DNA of 38,397 nt from Mycolicibacter acidiphilus (GTDB taxonomy: Bacteria > Actinomycetota > Actinomycetes > Mycobacteriales > Mycobacteriaceae): contig NZ_JAHCLR010000050.1 in NCBI RefSeq assembly GCF_018455725.1, positions 1-38,397 of the forward strand. Reading direction: 5' to 3'. This document shows, in pieces, positions 16,746 to 23,582 of the stretch (its first letter is position 1; each line of letters starts with the position of its first letter). The position numbers and the translations under genes are program-made. The notes beneath the pieces are model-generated. The model was not told where the DNA came from and made no database searches. It worked only from the letters and a program-made list of their open reading frames with translations.

Positions 16746-17315
16746 CTATGGGGATCCGAACATCTTCCACTCGTCGGCGACCGCGGCATTCTGCTTTTCC
16801 CGGGCGATCAGGGCGTCGAGTCTGGCATCGCCTTTGCGCTCCACCTCACGCCATCCCCAACCGATCCACGTTCCAACAAGAATAGAAAGAAGCTGCAAGG
16901 TTATTACCGAGTGCACAAAGACATTCGTAGCCCACAACGCTGGTAGCAGAATACTCAGCAGGAACAGGAGCCTCCCGCGGAGTTCACTGTCAATCGCACT
17001 GGCATTACGTGAAGCACTCGATGTACTCAGTTGCCGCAACACCCAGCGCCGGCCGAACATGACAGCAACCAAAGCCAGCCACGTCACAATGAACGTTCCG
17101 AAGGCCCACCATCCGCCCAATCGCGCGAACTGTTCCCAATCTTCCGGGCAAAGATCCCACGGCAATGCGTCCTTCGGTTGGGTGTCGATGCTCCAAACCA
17201 TGGCCGAGACAACGGCCGGAATCAGCAGCGACTCCACCCCCGTCAACCTTCGAGCTAGTCGTGCATAATTCCCCAGTTTCTCGGTACAAAGAGAATTTGC
17301 TTTACGTTCCGTCAT
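16746..17315 (-). CDS. Membrane protein of unknown function
   Basis: A 189-aa integral membrane protein that I cannot name. Four hydrophobic segments are visible: about 27-44 (VESLLIPAVVSAMVWSI), 68-88, 115-132 and 134-154. A charged C-terminal tail (WREVERKGDARLDALIAREK) is probably cytoplasmic. ATG 17315 has AGGATGG upstream. The gene is visibly less GC-rich than its neighbours, with many A/T third positions, which suggests a separate origin. It lies 170 bp upstream of the integrase gene on the same strand. That gap holds a perfect palindrome CCACCGCGGTGG at 16683-16694. Confidence 0.7.
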   Translation of the reverse strand: MTERKANSLCTEKLGNYARLARRLTGVESLLIPAVVSAMVWSIDTQPKDALPWDLCPEDWEQFARLGGWWAFGTFIVTWLALVAVMFGRRWVLRQLSTSSASRNASAIDSELRGRLLFLLSILLPALWATNVFVHSVITLQLLSILVGTWIGWGWREVERKGDARLDALIAREKQNAAVADEWKMFGSP

Positions 17316-17425
17316 CCATATTCCATCCTGTAGGCGAATGCGTCAATCACATTGTAAACTATTGCGATGTTTCTTGTGAAAATAGTTCGGGTCGGCGGTC
17401 GGCGGCCGGCGCAGGCCGAGACACG

Positions 17426-18229
17426 TCAATGCAGGTCTGCAAGCGTGATCGGCCCGTCGAGGTTTGAACGTCTCATGATGCAGTCGTAGAGGCGCCGTGG
17501 TTGGCCTAACTTCACGTCGTCGAGGTCGATCCCGGTTGTGGATTGTGGGTCAACGCGTACCCAGCGCCATCGTTCGGCGACGACCTGTGTGTCATTCACG
17601 AATCCGGTGTAGTAGCCGTCTAGCACTGTCTCTCCGGGGAGCACCGCGAAGTGGACCGCGCCGTAGTAGTAGCTGTCGTTGACGTTGCGCCACTGACCGA
17701 TCAAATGACGACCGAACACACGTGCATGAATATGATTCTTGTATCCATGAGTCTGGCCTTCGGTGCGCGGGTCGGGCGGGTAATTCTTGGCGGTCACAAC
17801 TCCGTTCGTCACGGTAATGGTCGACAGATCGGCATGGTGGCGCGTCACCTCCACCGTGAAGCAGGTGACCCAGAGGCCCGCGAGGGCAGTCGGGTCGACG
17901 GCTGGGCCGAACCCGGTGAGCACCGCCGGAGGGTCTGGCGCTTGGGATCGGTCATGCAACAGCGGTTCCGCGGCTGGCGGTCCGGCCAACCCGAACAGTT
18001 CACGGGCCGTCCAGCCTGGGAACATGCGCTCCAGGACTGCACAATGGTGCCCACGCGGCAGCGTTTGCAGGTCTCCGGCAACCCACCGATAGTACTGCGA
18101 CTTGGTCGGCGCCGGAGCCTGGTGAGGAAGGTCTAATCCCTTGGCCATGCGCGTGTACTCGACGACGAAATCCGAATAAGCGTGCAGATGCCGTTCGAGG
18201 AGGAGCGTCTTCAGCGGATTCGACGACAC
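17426..18229 (-). CDS. Actinobacterial HTH regulator with C-terminal beta domain
   Basis: A 267-aa protein. The N-terminal 75 residues resemble a regulator type common in actinobacteria: KSQYYRWVAGDLQTLPRG as a helix-turn-helix core, followed by HHCAVLERMFPGWTARELF. Residues 110-255 are strand-rich (GLWVTCFTVEV, then VFGRHLIGQW, then AVLPGETVLDGYYTGF) and look like a ligand-sensing beta barrel. That function is inferred. The start is GTG 18229. It is divergent from a SnoaL-like gene. Its upstream region has 10-bp-phased GACT repeats that could be its operator. The 110-bp gap downstream has an AACTATT/AATAGTT inverted repeat near 17357-17387. Confidence 0.7.
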   Translation of the reverse strand: MSSNPLKTLLLERHLHAYSDFVVEYTRMAKGLDLPHQAPAPTKSQYYRWVAGDLQTLPRGHHCAVLERMFPGWTARELFGLAGPPAAEPLLHDRSQAPDPPAVLTGFGPAVDPTALAGLWVTCFTVEVTRHHADLSTITVTNGVVTAKNYPPDPRTEGQTHGYKNHIHARVFGRHLIGQWRNVNDSYYYGAVHFAVLPGETVLDGYYTGFVNDTQVVAERWRWVRVDPQSTTGIDLDDVKLGQPRRLYDCIMRRSNLDGPITLADLH

Positions 18230-18252
18230 CCCGCGATGCTACTCCGCCAAAA

Positions 18253-18292
18253 GAGACTAAACGGGACTGGATGCGACTCATGTGGGACCAAA
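18253..18292. repeat. Decamer-phased GACT repeats
   Basis: GACT occurs at 18255, 18265 and 18275, exactly 10 bp apart, each in the context G(A/G/C)GACT. GGGAC at 18284-18288 nearly continues the series. The sites therefore face one side of the helix, between the divergent regulator (17426-18229) and the SnoaL-like gene. A cooperative operator is likely. Confidence 0.45.
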
Positions 18293-18398
18293 TGAGCACG
18301 TTAAGGGGTCGCAATGAGACCGGTCCACGTGCCACTGTCTAGACGACACGGACGCGGGCTGGCCCGCTCCACACCACCAGTCGAACGAAGGAGAATCC

Positions 18399-18797
18399 GT
18401 GACCTTGACCAAAGAGCACGTCCGCCAGGTGATCGACACCTATTTCCGCGCTTGGACGACTCAGGATCCCGACCTCATCCTCACCATCTTCACCCCTACC
18501 GCGACCTACCACGAGCGGGTGCTGGAAGCAGCCTGGTGCAACGAGGCGGGCATCCGCGACTACTGGGAAACCCGAGTTGTCAAGGAAGAAGCCAACATTG
18601 AGGTTGAGCTGCTCAGCCTCTACCTCGATGGGGACACCGCCATCGCCGAATGGGAAGCGCACTTCGACGACGTCGTGGGCGGGAACCGCAAGCACATGCT
18701 TGAGGTCGCCATCCTCGACTTCGAGGACGGCAAGATCGCCAAGCTCCGCGAGTACTGGGCGGCCGAGACCGTCGGCCCGGCAACAGTCGCCGGCTGA
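18399..18797 (+). CDS. SnoaL/NTF2-like protein
   Basis: A 132-aa single-domain protein of the NTF2/SnoaL type. The helix VRQVIDTYFRAWTTQDPDLI, then TIFTPTATYHER with its acidic and histidine residues, then strands AIAEWEAHFDDV and MLEVAILDFEDGKIAKLREY are typical of this cone-shaped fold. Members may be isomerases, hydrolases or simple binding proteins, so the substrate cannot be told. GTG 18399 follows an excellent GAAGGAGA site. It is divergent from the HTH/beta-domain regulator, which may control it, possibly through the phased repeats between them. Confidence 0.85.
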   Translation: MTLTKEHVRQVIDTYFRAWTTQDPDLILTIFTPTATYHERVLEAAWCNEAGIRDYWETRVVKEEANIEVELLSLYLDGDTAIAEWEAHFDDVVGGNRKHMLEVAILDFEDGKIAKLREYWAAETVGPATVAG

Positions 18798-18879
18798 CGG
18801 CCCACACCCGGACTGCAAGCCATCCGGCCGTCGGCGCCGCAACCCTGCGATGTCCACCCATTCACGAAAGGAGGGTTTC

Positions 18880-18984
18880 ATGAGCATGACAGCACGCCAG
18901 CAACATCACCTCGCCGGCCACCTCGGTAGCCGACCTAGTCACCCAATTGGCACGAAATCACACAGGTCCGGGGTGTCGCGATGA
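18880..18984 (+). CDS. 34-aa ORF coupled to the next gene
   Basis: Behind a near-perfect AAAGGAGGG site an ATG opens a 34-codon frame, MSMTARQQHHLAGHLG and on to GVSR. Its TGA overlaps the ATG of the next gene (ATGA at 18981-18984). That gene has no ribosome site of its own, so the short frame probably serves to deliver ribosomes to it. The peptide is basic and His-rich and I do not recognise it. Confidence 0.6.
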   Translation: MSMTARQQHHLAGHLGSRPSHPIGTKSHRSGVSR

Positions 18985-19511
18985 ATCTCGTCGCGTTTGA
19001 AGACGCCGCCCGCGCTCACTTCGCCAACCCCCCGGCCGGCTGGCACGTTCAGCGTGGGCGCAGCACGGGCTGGAATCTCATCGACAGCCACGGCGCACTC
19101 GTCGCCCGCTACGCCACCCGGGCGCGGGCGGAGGCGAGCTGTCACAGTGGTCCTGCGGCACGTCGCTGGTATCAGATTACCGACTGGTATCTGGGGTACG
19201 ACGCTGACGGACGGGCTCTAACCGGTCCGGAACGGTTGGTAGTCGAGGAGATCGTCGAGCAGATCGCGGCCGCGACTGCGGCCTTCCGTCACGCCGAGGT
19301 TGTTCGAACCGTCCGCTTCGCCGACCGAAGCATAGGTGATGACCGGCTGAGCATCGCAGCCTTGTTGCCGAACGGCCGCTACCAGGTCGACGGCGACTAC
19401 CTCTACACCTACTCAGCCGACGAGCTGAACTTCGTCGAGGACCGCGCCTCAGTCGACCTTGCCGCCCTCCTGTACGACCTACTGGCCGACACCGTCCCCG
19501 TTTCCGCGTAG
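18981..19511 (+). CDS. 176-aa protein of unknown function
   Basis: A soluble protein I do not recognise. It has a strand-rich N-terminus (GWHVQRGRSTGWNLIDSHG), a Trp-rich turn (RRWYQITDWYLGYD), a long helix (ERLVVEEIVEQIAAATAAF) and an acidic C-terminus ending LLADTVPVSA. Its ATG overlaps the stop of the 34-aa ORF, so translation is coupled. The last 13 codons are duplicated almost exactly at the end of the gene at 21346-21813. There the TAG stop is replaced by GAG. Confidence 0.7.
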   Translation: MNLVAFEDAARAHFANPPAGWHVQRGRSTGWNLIDSHGALVARYATRARAEASCHSGPAARRWYQITDWYLGYDADGRALTGPERLVVEEIVEQIAAATAAFRHAEVVRTVRFADRSIGDDRLSIAALLPNGRYQVDGDYLYTYSADELNFVEDRASVDLAALLYDLLADTVPVSA

Positions 19512-19516
19512 GGGAC
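19472..19516 (+). repeat. 45-bp direct repeat, copy 1 (second copy 21738-21782)
   Basis: 43 of 45 bases match 21738-21782 in the same orientation, covering codons for YDLLADTV and the following VSA. The differences are C/G at repeat position 26 and T/G at position 38. The second change turns the TAG stop of copy 1 into GAG in copy 2. The flanking sequences are unrelated. Confidence 0.85.
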
Positions 19517-19650
19517 GCCGACGGCGGCGCGGTGACGACGCGACCTTCGCAACGAACAGCTGCGGAGGGTGGTGCTCCCCCGTCATGCCGGACAAGACAC
19601 CGCCGATGTGTTGCGGCACCGGCGCTTTGACCACCGGTCCGACTTGCTTG

Positions 19651-19670
19651 CCTGGAATCAGCTTTCCAGG
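19651..19670. terminator. Hairpin between convergent genes
   Basis: CCTGGAA (19651-19657) is inverted as TTCCAGG (19664-19670) around a 6-nt loop. It lies between the plus-strand stop at 19511 and the minus-strand stop at 19707. A bidirectional terminator is plausible. The rest of 19512-19706 has no supported gene. Confidence 0.45.
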
Positions 19671-19706
19671 AAAGGTGCCGTTAGCCGGACAGGCCGGAGG
19701 CGTCAA

Positions 19707-19913
19707 TCAGGTGGGTCCGCTACTGGGGCAATCCAGGCGGTGTGCTTCGGCCCGGGCCGCGCTGTTGGCGAGCTTGATGGCGCCGGCTCGCGACATCCTC
19801 ATTGCCTGGGCGATCTGCTCCCAGGTCGCCCCTTCAATGCGAGCCTGTCGGATGAGGGAAGGACGCAGGGAGATCAGCTCTGCGACCTCGGCGAGCCGAG
19901 TCAATGCGTCCAT
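19707..19913 (-). CDS. Small HTH protein, probable autorepressor
   Basis: A 68-aa protein that is mostly a helix-turn-helix: RLAEVAELISLRPSLIRQA, then EGATWEQIAQAMRMSRAGAIKLAN. No ribosome site precedes ATG 19913, but TATTGT on the minus strand (19921-19926) ends 7 nt before it, so the mRNA is probably leaderless. Two copies of a palindrome lie just upstream and overlap the promoters in both directions. It would therefore repress itself and the small-gene run starting at 19997. The same frame stays open for 75 codons beyond the TGA, which is noted as a finding. Confidence 0.75.
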   Translation of the reverse strand: MDALTRLAEVAELISLRPSLIRQARIEGATWEQIAQAMRMSRAGAIKLANSAARAEAHRLDCPSSGPT

Positions 19914-19920
19914 GACAGAA

Positions 19921-19968
19921 ACAATACCGTCTACTTTGTTGACAGTTGAATAGTCTACAAAGTAGACT
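19921..19968. promoter_or_regulatory. Divergent promoters with two palindromic operators
   Basis: AGTCTACAAAGTAGACT at 19952-19968 is a palindrome with 7-bp arms. GTCTACTTTGTTGAC at 19929-19943 is a one-mismatch copy, 24 bp away centre to centre. On the plus strand TTGACA (19939-19944) is followed after 18 bp by TAGACT inside the second palindrome. On the minus strand TATTGT at 19921-19926 serves the HTH gene. A repressor here would close both promoters. Confidence 0.7.
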
Positions 19969-19996
19969 GCTGTCAGAGGGACATCGGGAGGAAGTC

Positions 19997-20242
19997 ATGG
20001 CGTTGATCGATATCCGCATCGACAACCACCACCTCGACGTGGAAGCGTGGCCGCTGGTGTCCATCCACGCCGATCTCACCCGGGCGGCCCGGGTGATGGC
20101 CCCGGCCGCCGCGGTGCCGCGCCGTGCGCTAGCCGGTCTTGTCGACGATGCCGTCGGCGCGGTCTCCCGCACCTGGTGCGACCACATGCTCCGCCGCCGA
20201 CGCACCCCCCGGGCCGCCATTCGTGTCGTACCCAGCGTGTAG
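19997..20242 (+). CDS. 81-aa protein of unknown function
   Basis: A small protein I do not recognise, opening MALIDIRIDNHHLDVEAWPL. A helical middle (DLTRAARVM, then ALAGLVDDAVGAVSRTWCDHM) is followed by a basic tail LRRRRTPRAAIRVV. The ATG at 19997 has GGGAGGA directly upstream, which decides the start over an in-frame start at 19946 inside the operator. It is the first gene of a run of small plus-strand genes reaching 21813. The promoter overlaps the double palindrome at 19929-19968, so the divergent HTH protein probably controls it. Confidence 0.7.
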   Translation: MALIDIRIDNHHLDVEAWPLVSIHADLTRAARVMAPAAAVPRRALAGLVDDAVGAVSRTWCDHMLRRRRTPRAAIRVVPSV

Positions 20243-20276
20243 ACAAAGACCGGGAACCCTCACCAAAGGAGCCACC

Positions 20277-20570
20277 ATGACCGACAGCGGCAGTCCGGTA
20301 TTCGGAATGCCCGTCGAAGAAATCTTGACGCATGTCTGGTTTGACGGATTCACTTCTGGCGCCGCGAGTGCCTGTGGCATGTTTCTGCCAGGTGAAGCTG
20401 CCGACGCCAAGGCTGACGAACTGGCCGGCGCGGCCATCGAATCTCCTGAGTTGAGGGCGCGGGTACAGATCGAGATTCGGGAACGGATGCGCTCGCTCAT
20501 GGAGCATGTGATGGCTCACGGGAAACCCGACCCGGGCCTCACACCATCCCAGCTACGCGGACCGGAATAG
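20277..20570 (+). CDS. 97-aa protein of unknown function
   Basis: A small, slightly acidic helical protein that I do not recognise. It opens MTDSGSPVFGMPVEEILTHV, has a Gly/Ala-rich middle (FTSGAASACGMFLPGEAADA), and a charged helix RARVQIEIRERMRSLMEHVM. The middle is reminiscent of a short membrane hairpin but is not hydrophobic enough to call. AAAGGAG precedes ATG 20277 by 6 nt. It lies 34 bp after the 81-aa gene and 39 bp before the next, on one strand, so a shared transcript is likely. Confidence 0.7.
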   Translation: MTDSGSPVFGMPVEEILTHVWFDGFTSGAASACGMFLPGEAADAKADELAGAAIESPELRARVQIEIRERMRSLMEHVMAHGKPDPGLTPSQLRGPE

Positions 20571-20609
20571 GTAAGTCGAAATGTCGTACCAGTCGGAGAG
20601 GATCAGGGC

Positions 20610-21017
20610 ATGACAATAGAATATGAAGACCTGCCTGCGGTTTCTGAAGCGCCATTGCCGCTGTCCGTCCGCATGAAGATCGTGGCGTCGGGCTCTGCGG
20701 CCGGGCTGCTGGCCGGGGCAGTTGCTTTCGGGATCGTCGAGGCTGCGGTCCAGTCCGTCGGGGGCGTATTGGGCACAGCCGCGGCAGTGCTTAACAATTC
20801 AGAGGCCAGCACTCCCTCCCCGGCGAGCTACTGGCTCGCGTTGGTCACCGGGGTGATCGCGGGGCTATTTGCTGCAGCGGTAGCCGGGGAAAGCGTGATT
20901 TGCAAACGCCTTGACGCTGCGAAGTTCAAGGTCCACGTCGACATGTATCGGGGCGTGATCGAACAACGCATGCGCCAAGAGGCTGAACGACGTGCCCGAC
21001 GTCGACAACCTTCGTAA
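20610..21017 (+). CDS. Small membrane protein with two hydrophobic segments
   Basis: A 135-aa protein with membrane segments at about 24-45 (IVASGSAAGLLAGAVAFGIV) and 73-93 (YWLALVTGVIAGLFAAAVAG). They are joined by a Ser/Pro/Asn loop, and a basic helical tail ends RRARRRQPS. By the positive-inside rule the tail should be cytoplasmic. GAGGATCAGGGC precedes the ATG. I do not recognise the family. It is the third gene in the small-gene run. Its stop is 34 bp from the next start. Confidence 0.72.
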   Translation: MTIEYEDLPAVSEAPLPLSVRMKIVASGSAAGLLAGAVAFGIVEAAVQSVGGVLGTAAAVLNNSEASTPSPASYWLALVTGVIAGLFAAAVAGESVICKRLDAAKFKVHVDMYRGVIEQRMRQEAERRARRRQPS

Positions 21018-21051
21018 TCCGGTAATTGGTACGGGAGAAGGAGGCAATGTG

Positions 21052-21324
21052 ATGGCGCGAGACATGTTCGGCAATCCGCTGATTGCTGGCGTGAACGCGG
21101 ACCCGATTGACATCGGCGCCGGCCTGCGGGCACTGGGCGAGTGTGGGTACGACGAGCCTCGAACACGCACGGTGGTCGAGTACGCCTTACAGCGGTGGGC
21201 CCGTGGTGAAGAAGAAGCGGCCGAACGCGGCGCGATCGACCAGAGTTTCTACGGAATTGATTTCGGGTCATGGCGCCGGGTACTCGCGGCGGCGATGACC
21301 AGTGCTACGACAAGTCCGGCGTAG
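21052..21324 (+). CDS. 90-aa protein of unknown function
   Basis: A small soluble protein that I do not recognise. It opens MARDMFGNPLIAGVNADPID and continues with a helix RTRTVVEYALQRWARGEEEAAE, then FYGIDFGSWRRVLAAAM. GAAGGAGG lies 7 nt before ATG 21052. The adjacent GTG 21049 is an alternative start. The frame is open back to 20992 but overlaps the membrane-protein gene there. It is the fourth gene in the plus-strand run and ends 21 bp before the next. Confidence 0.7.
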   Translation: MARDMFGNPLIAGVNADPIDIGAGLRALGECGYDEPRTRTVVEYALQRWARGEEEAAERGAIDQSFYGIDFGSWRRVLAAAMTSATTSPA

Positions 21325-21345
21325 GTACGAGACGAGGTGTGCTGT

Positions 21346-21813
21346 ATGAAAACGAAGAAGCCTTCGCGTCAGCAGCTCGATGCCCTTGCGGCGGTAGCTG
21401 AGGGGCGGGTCGAGTGGGGTCACGAGTATCAGGAGATGGCACGCCGCCGCGGCGGCCGCGGTGCCGTTTATAGCTTCATCATCGACGGGGCGGGGGCGTA
21501 TGCGGGGCAGCATGCCACCTTCGGCAGACTCTCCGAGCTGGGCTGGATTACAGAGCGGATCGATCTGCTCCCGACAAAGGTTCTCCCGGCCGAGACCCGC
21601 ACCGTCAGGGGGCTGTCCGGGGACAGCACCGTGGAGCTCCCCGAGCGGGAGGCGCCGGCCGACGACGGCTGGCGTGCCAAGGTCGAGCTGACCGACGAGG
21701 GCCGCACGATCCTGGCGGCCGCGGCCGTCCGGGGAAGGTACGACCTACTGGCCGACACCGTCGCCGTTTCCGCGGAGGGGACCTTGGGGCCCGGGGAGGT
21801 TCCCTGGGCTTGA
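21346..21813 (+). CDS. 155-aa winged-helix-like protein with a borrowed C-terminus
   Basis: A 155-aa protein. The segments QLDALAAVAEGRVEWGHEYQ, then FGRLSELGWITERID, then VELTDEGRTILAAAAV have the layout of a winged helix: a helix, a Gly-Trp turn, and LT(D/E)EGR closing the wing. A DNA-binding role is therefore possible but unproven. ATG 21346 has GAGGTG upstream. Codons for RYDLLADTVAVSAEG lie in the 45-bp repeat shared with the gene ending at 19511. Here the former stop is GAG, and the protein continues 14 residues to GEVPWA. It is the last gene of the run. Confidence 0.68.
   Translation: MKTKKPSRQQLDALAAVAEGRVEWGHEYQEMARRRGGRGAVYSFIIDGAGAYAGQHATFGRLSELGWITERIDLLPTKVLPAETRTVRGLSGDSTVELPEREAPADDGWRAKVELTDEGRTILAAAAVRGRYDLLADTVAVSAEGTLGPGEVPWA
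21738..21782 (+). repeat. 45-bp direct repeat, copy 2
   Basis: It matches 19472-19516 at 43 of 45 positions. It lies near the 3' end of the winged-helix-like gene in the same reading frame as copy 1, with GAG in place of the TAG stop. See the entry for copy 1. Confidence 0.85.
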
Positions 21814-21855
21814 ACACCGCGCTGGCGACCCATGTGCTCGGGCACGGCGCAGAAA

Positions 21856-21868
21856 CGTCACTGTGACG
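21856..21868. terminator. Short palindrome between convergent genes
   Basis: CGTCACTGTGACG is a perfect 13-bp palindrome around a central T. It lies 43 bp after the plus-strand stop at 21813 and 40 bp from the minus-strand stop at 21909. It is flanked by very GC-rich sequence. It may be a weak bidirectional terminator or a protein site. Confidence 0.35.
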
Positions 21869-21908
21869 GCGCGGGGGGCGGGGGCGCGGGGCGCGGTGCG
21901 TCAGGAGC

Positions 21909-22820
21909 TTAGGTTTGGTAGGGCCGCCAGGTCGGTCGGTAGCGGCTGTCGGGAATCCACAGCCCGGAGCCGGGCACGTATTCGGTTGTCCCGTAGGGGC
22001 CGAGTTGGCCGGGCGGTTGGATCACTGCGTCTGGGAACGCCGCGAACGGCACCCATACGCCGCTTCCTGGTCCGAGTTCGACGTATCCGGTCCCGGTGTC
22101 GTCGCCTGGGGGTCGCTCCCCTGGCGGCAGTGTTTGGTAGCCGGGGATTTCGTCGGCGGGTACGAAGTAGCGCGAGTCGGGGCCAAGGCGCACCCACGGT
22201 GGTTCGTGTTCGATGTTGGGTGGGCCAATGCCGTCATCACCGGCGATGAATGGCCGGGTGTGCTTGTCACCCGGATGCCAACCGGTCGTCTTGGCGGCCG
22301 GTCCGCGGTGGGGTTCTGCGTCACCGCCGATGGCGTCGTAGCGGGCGGCCAGTTCTTGGGCGGCGGTGACTCTGGCGTGGGCGTCGGCCTGGGCGTCGGC
22401 CAGTGTTTCGCGGGTCTCGTCTAGGCGGGTTTCGATCGCGGTGACCAGTTCGCGGTTGCCGTGCGGGGTGTCCAGTTGGGGGGTCAGTCGTTCGACGTCG
22501 GCGTGGGTGGCGGCGATCACCGCGTCCATACGTTGCCGATGGGCGGCGGCGGCGCTGTTGGCGTCATCGTGCTGGCGTGCCCGGTCTGCGCTGATGCGGG
22601 CGAGCTCTGCGACGGATTGGGAAAGGGCGGCGCTGCGCTGTTGGAGTGCCTCGGGGCCGGCGCCGGAGGCTTCCGGTGCGCTTGGGGCGGCGATCGTTGG
22701 AGCGTCGGCCGGTGTTGGATGGTCGCTGCCAACAGATGTGGTTGCGTCGGAACCGAGTGCATCACGTGCGACGCCCATCATCGCCCCGGCGGCACGCAGG
22801 AACGGCTCTACGGCTGCCAT
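21909..22820 (-). CDS. Helical protein with three C-terminal GPGSG repeats
   Basis: A 303-aa protein. After an N-terminal helix (VEPFLRAAGAMMGVARDALG) and a Pro/Ala linker, about residues 55-165 form a long helical hairpin (AALSQSVAELARISADRAR, then LTPQLDTPHGNRELVTAIET). The C-terminal 100 residues hold three related units: VRLGPDSRYFVP, YVELGPGSGVWVP and YVPGSGLWIP, spaced by proline-rich turns. The helical part recalls mycobacterial secretion-associated helical proteins such as the DUF4226 group, but this is only a resemblance. No signal peptide is visible. ATG 22820 lacks a ribosome site, and a -10 box TATACT ends 7 nt before it, so the mRNA is probably leaderless. It is divergent from the membrane/coiled-coil/ImmA operon. 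Confidence 0.7.
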   Translation of the reverse strand: MAAVEPFLRAAGAMMGVARDALGSDATTSVGSDHPTPADAPTIAAPSAPEASGAGPEALQQRSAALSQSVAELARISADRARQHDDANSAAAAHRQRMDAVIAATHADVERLTPQLDTPHGNRELVTAIETRLDETRETLADAQADAHARVTAAQELAARYDAIGGDAEPHRGPAAKTTGWHPGDKHTRPFIAGDDGIGPPNIEHEPPWVRLGPDSRYFVPADEIPGYQTLPPGERPPGDDTGTGYVELGPGSGVWVPFAAFPDAVIQPPGQLGPYGTTEYVPGSGLWIPDSRYRPTWRPYQT

Positions 22821-22827
22821 GAGTAGA

Positions 22828-22847
22828 AGTATATTTGCACAGTGCAA
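22828..22847 (-). promoter_or_regulatory. -10 box TATACT and adjoining 13-bp palindrome
   Basis: TATACT on the minus strand (22828-22833) lies 7 nt before ATG 22820. TTGCACAGTGCAA at 22835-22847 is a perfect palindrome directly upstream of the -10. A related GCGCACAGTG occurs at 23006-23015 before the divergent gene. The pair may be operators for one regulator. The rest of 22848-23021 shows no gene. Confidence 0.55.
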
Positions 22848-23021
22848 GGACTGGCGCCAGGTCCTCGCCGTGTACACCGGAAGCTGCGCAGTTCTCCTGC
22901 TGAACGCCATGGTGGGCGGCACGGTTGAAGGACCGCCAATGTATGCCCAACGTGTTTTTATGCGTCGGATTGTGTTTTACTGTGTAGTGTGATTTTTTCT
23001 GGTGGCGCGCACAGTGTAGCG

Positions 23022-23582
23022 ATGGAATACGAACCTTCGAGTGAGTACCTTGCGTCACCGGGTTTCGCCGGTGTGCTGGTCCTGGTCGCGGCGGTGTTGG
23101 CGTGCATCGTGTGGGTGATCACGGCACGCATCGCTGGGCACCGCGCCGTTGCTGAGGGCGACGATCGTCAACGTCGTCACGATGCCCATCATGCTGATGT
23201 GGTCCGTGCAGCCGCGATCGAGCGGTGTTGGCTGCGGTTCGCGTGGTTGGTGGAGACCGCCGGGGTGGAGCCGACCGCTGCGGATACCGATACCGCGACC
23301 CTTGGTGTGGGTCCGGAGTTGGCGTTGGAGATGCTGCAGGGGCTGCGCGATGACGCCGAGTCCCTCGAAGACAAGACGCTCAGCGGTGCGATTGCGATCT
23401 ATCTGACGCAGTATGCACTGGTGATGGGCCAGCAGGCCGGCAGGTTGCCCGCTCCCCCACAGCGGGTCCGCGCCCGAACGACTGCATCGCAGTCGGCGAA
23501 ACCGGCCGAGTCTGTTGCGGACAAGCCTGCGAGTAACGGCAAGCAGACACCGACGTCGCCGGCCAAGGGTGCGGCGTCGTGA
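23022..23582 (+). CDS. Single-pass membrane protein
   Basis: A 186-aa protein with one membrane segment at about 15-38 (FAGVLVLVAAVLACIVWVIT), a charged helical region (IERCWLRFAWLVETAGVEP, then LALEMLQGLRDDAESLEDKT), and a disordered Ser/Pro/Lys tail. There is no cleavage site, so the segment is probably an anchor with a cytoplasmic domain. The frame is open back to 22989, but ATG 23022 begins the protein-like part. No ribosome site is visible. Its stop overlaps the GTG of the coiled-coil gene (GTGA at 23579), so the two are translationally coupled. It heads a three-gene operon with the coiled-coil and metallopeptidase genes. Confidence 0.75.
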   Translation: MEYEPSSEYLASPGFAGVLVLVAAVLACIVWVITARIAGHRAVAEGDDRQRRHDAHHADVVRAAAIERCWLRFAWLVETAGVEPTAADTDTATLGVGPELALEMLQGLRDDAESLEDKTLSGAIAIYLTQYALVMGQQAGRLPAPPQRVRARTTASQSAKPAESVADKPASNGKQTPTSPAKGAAS

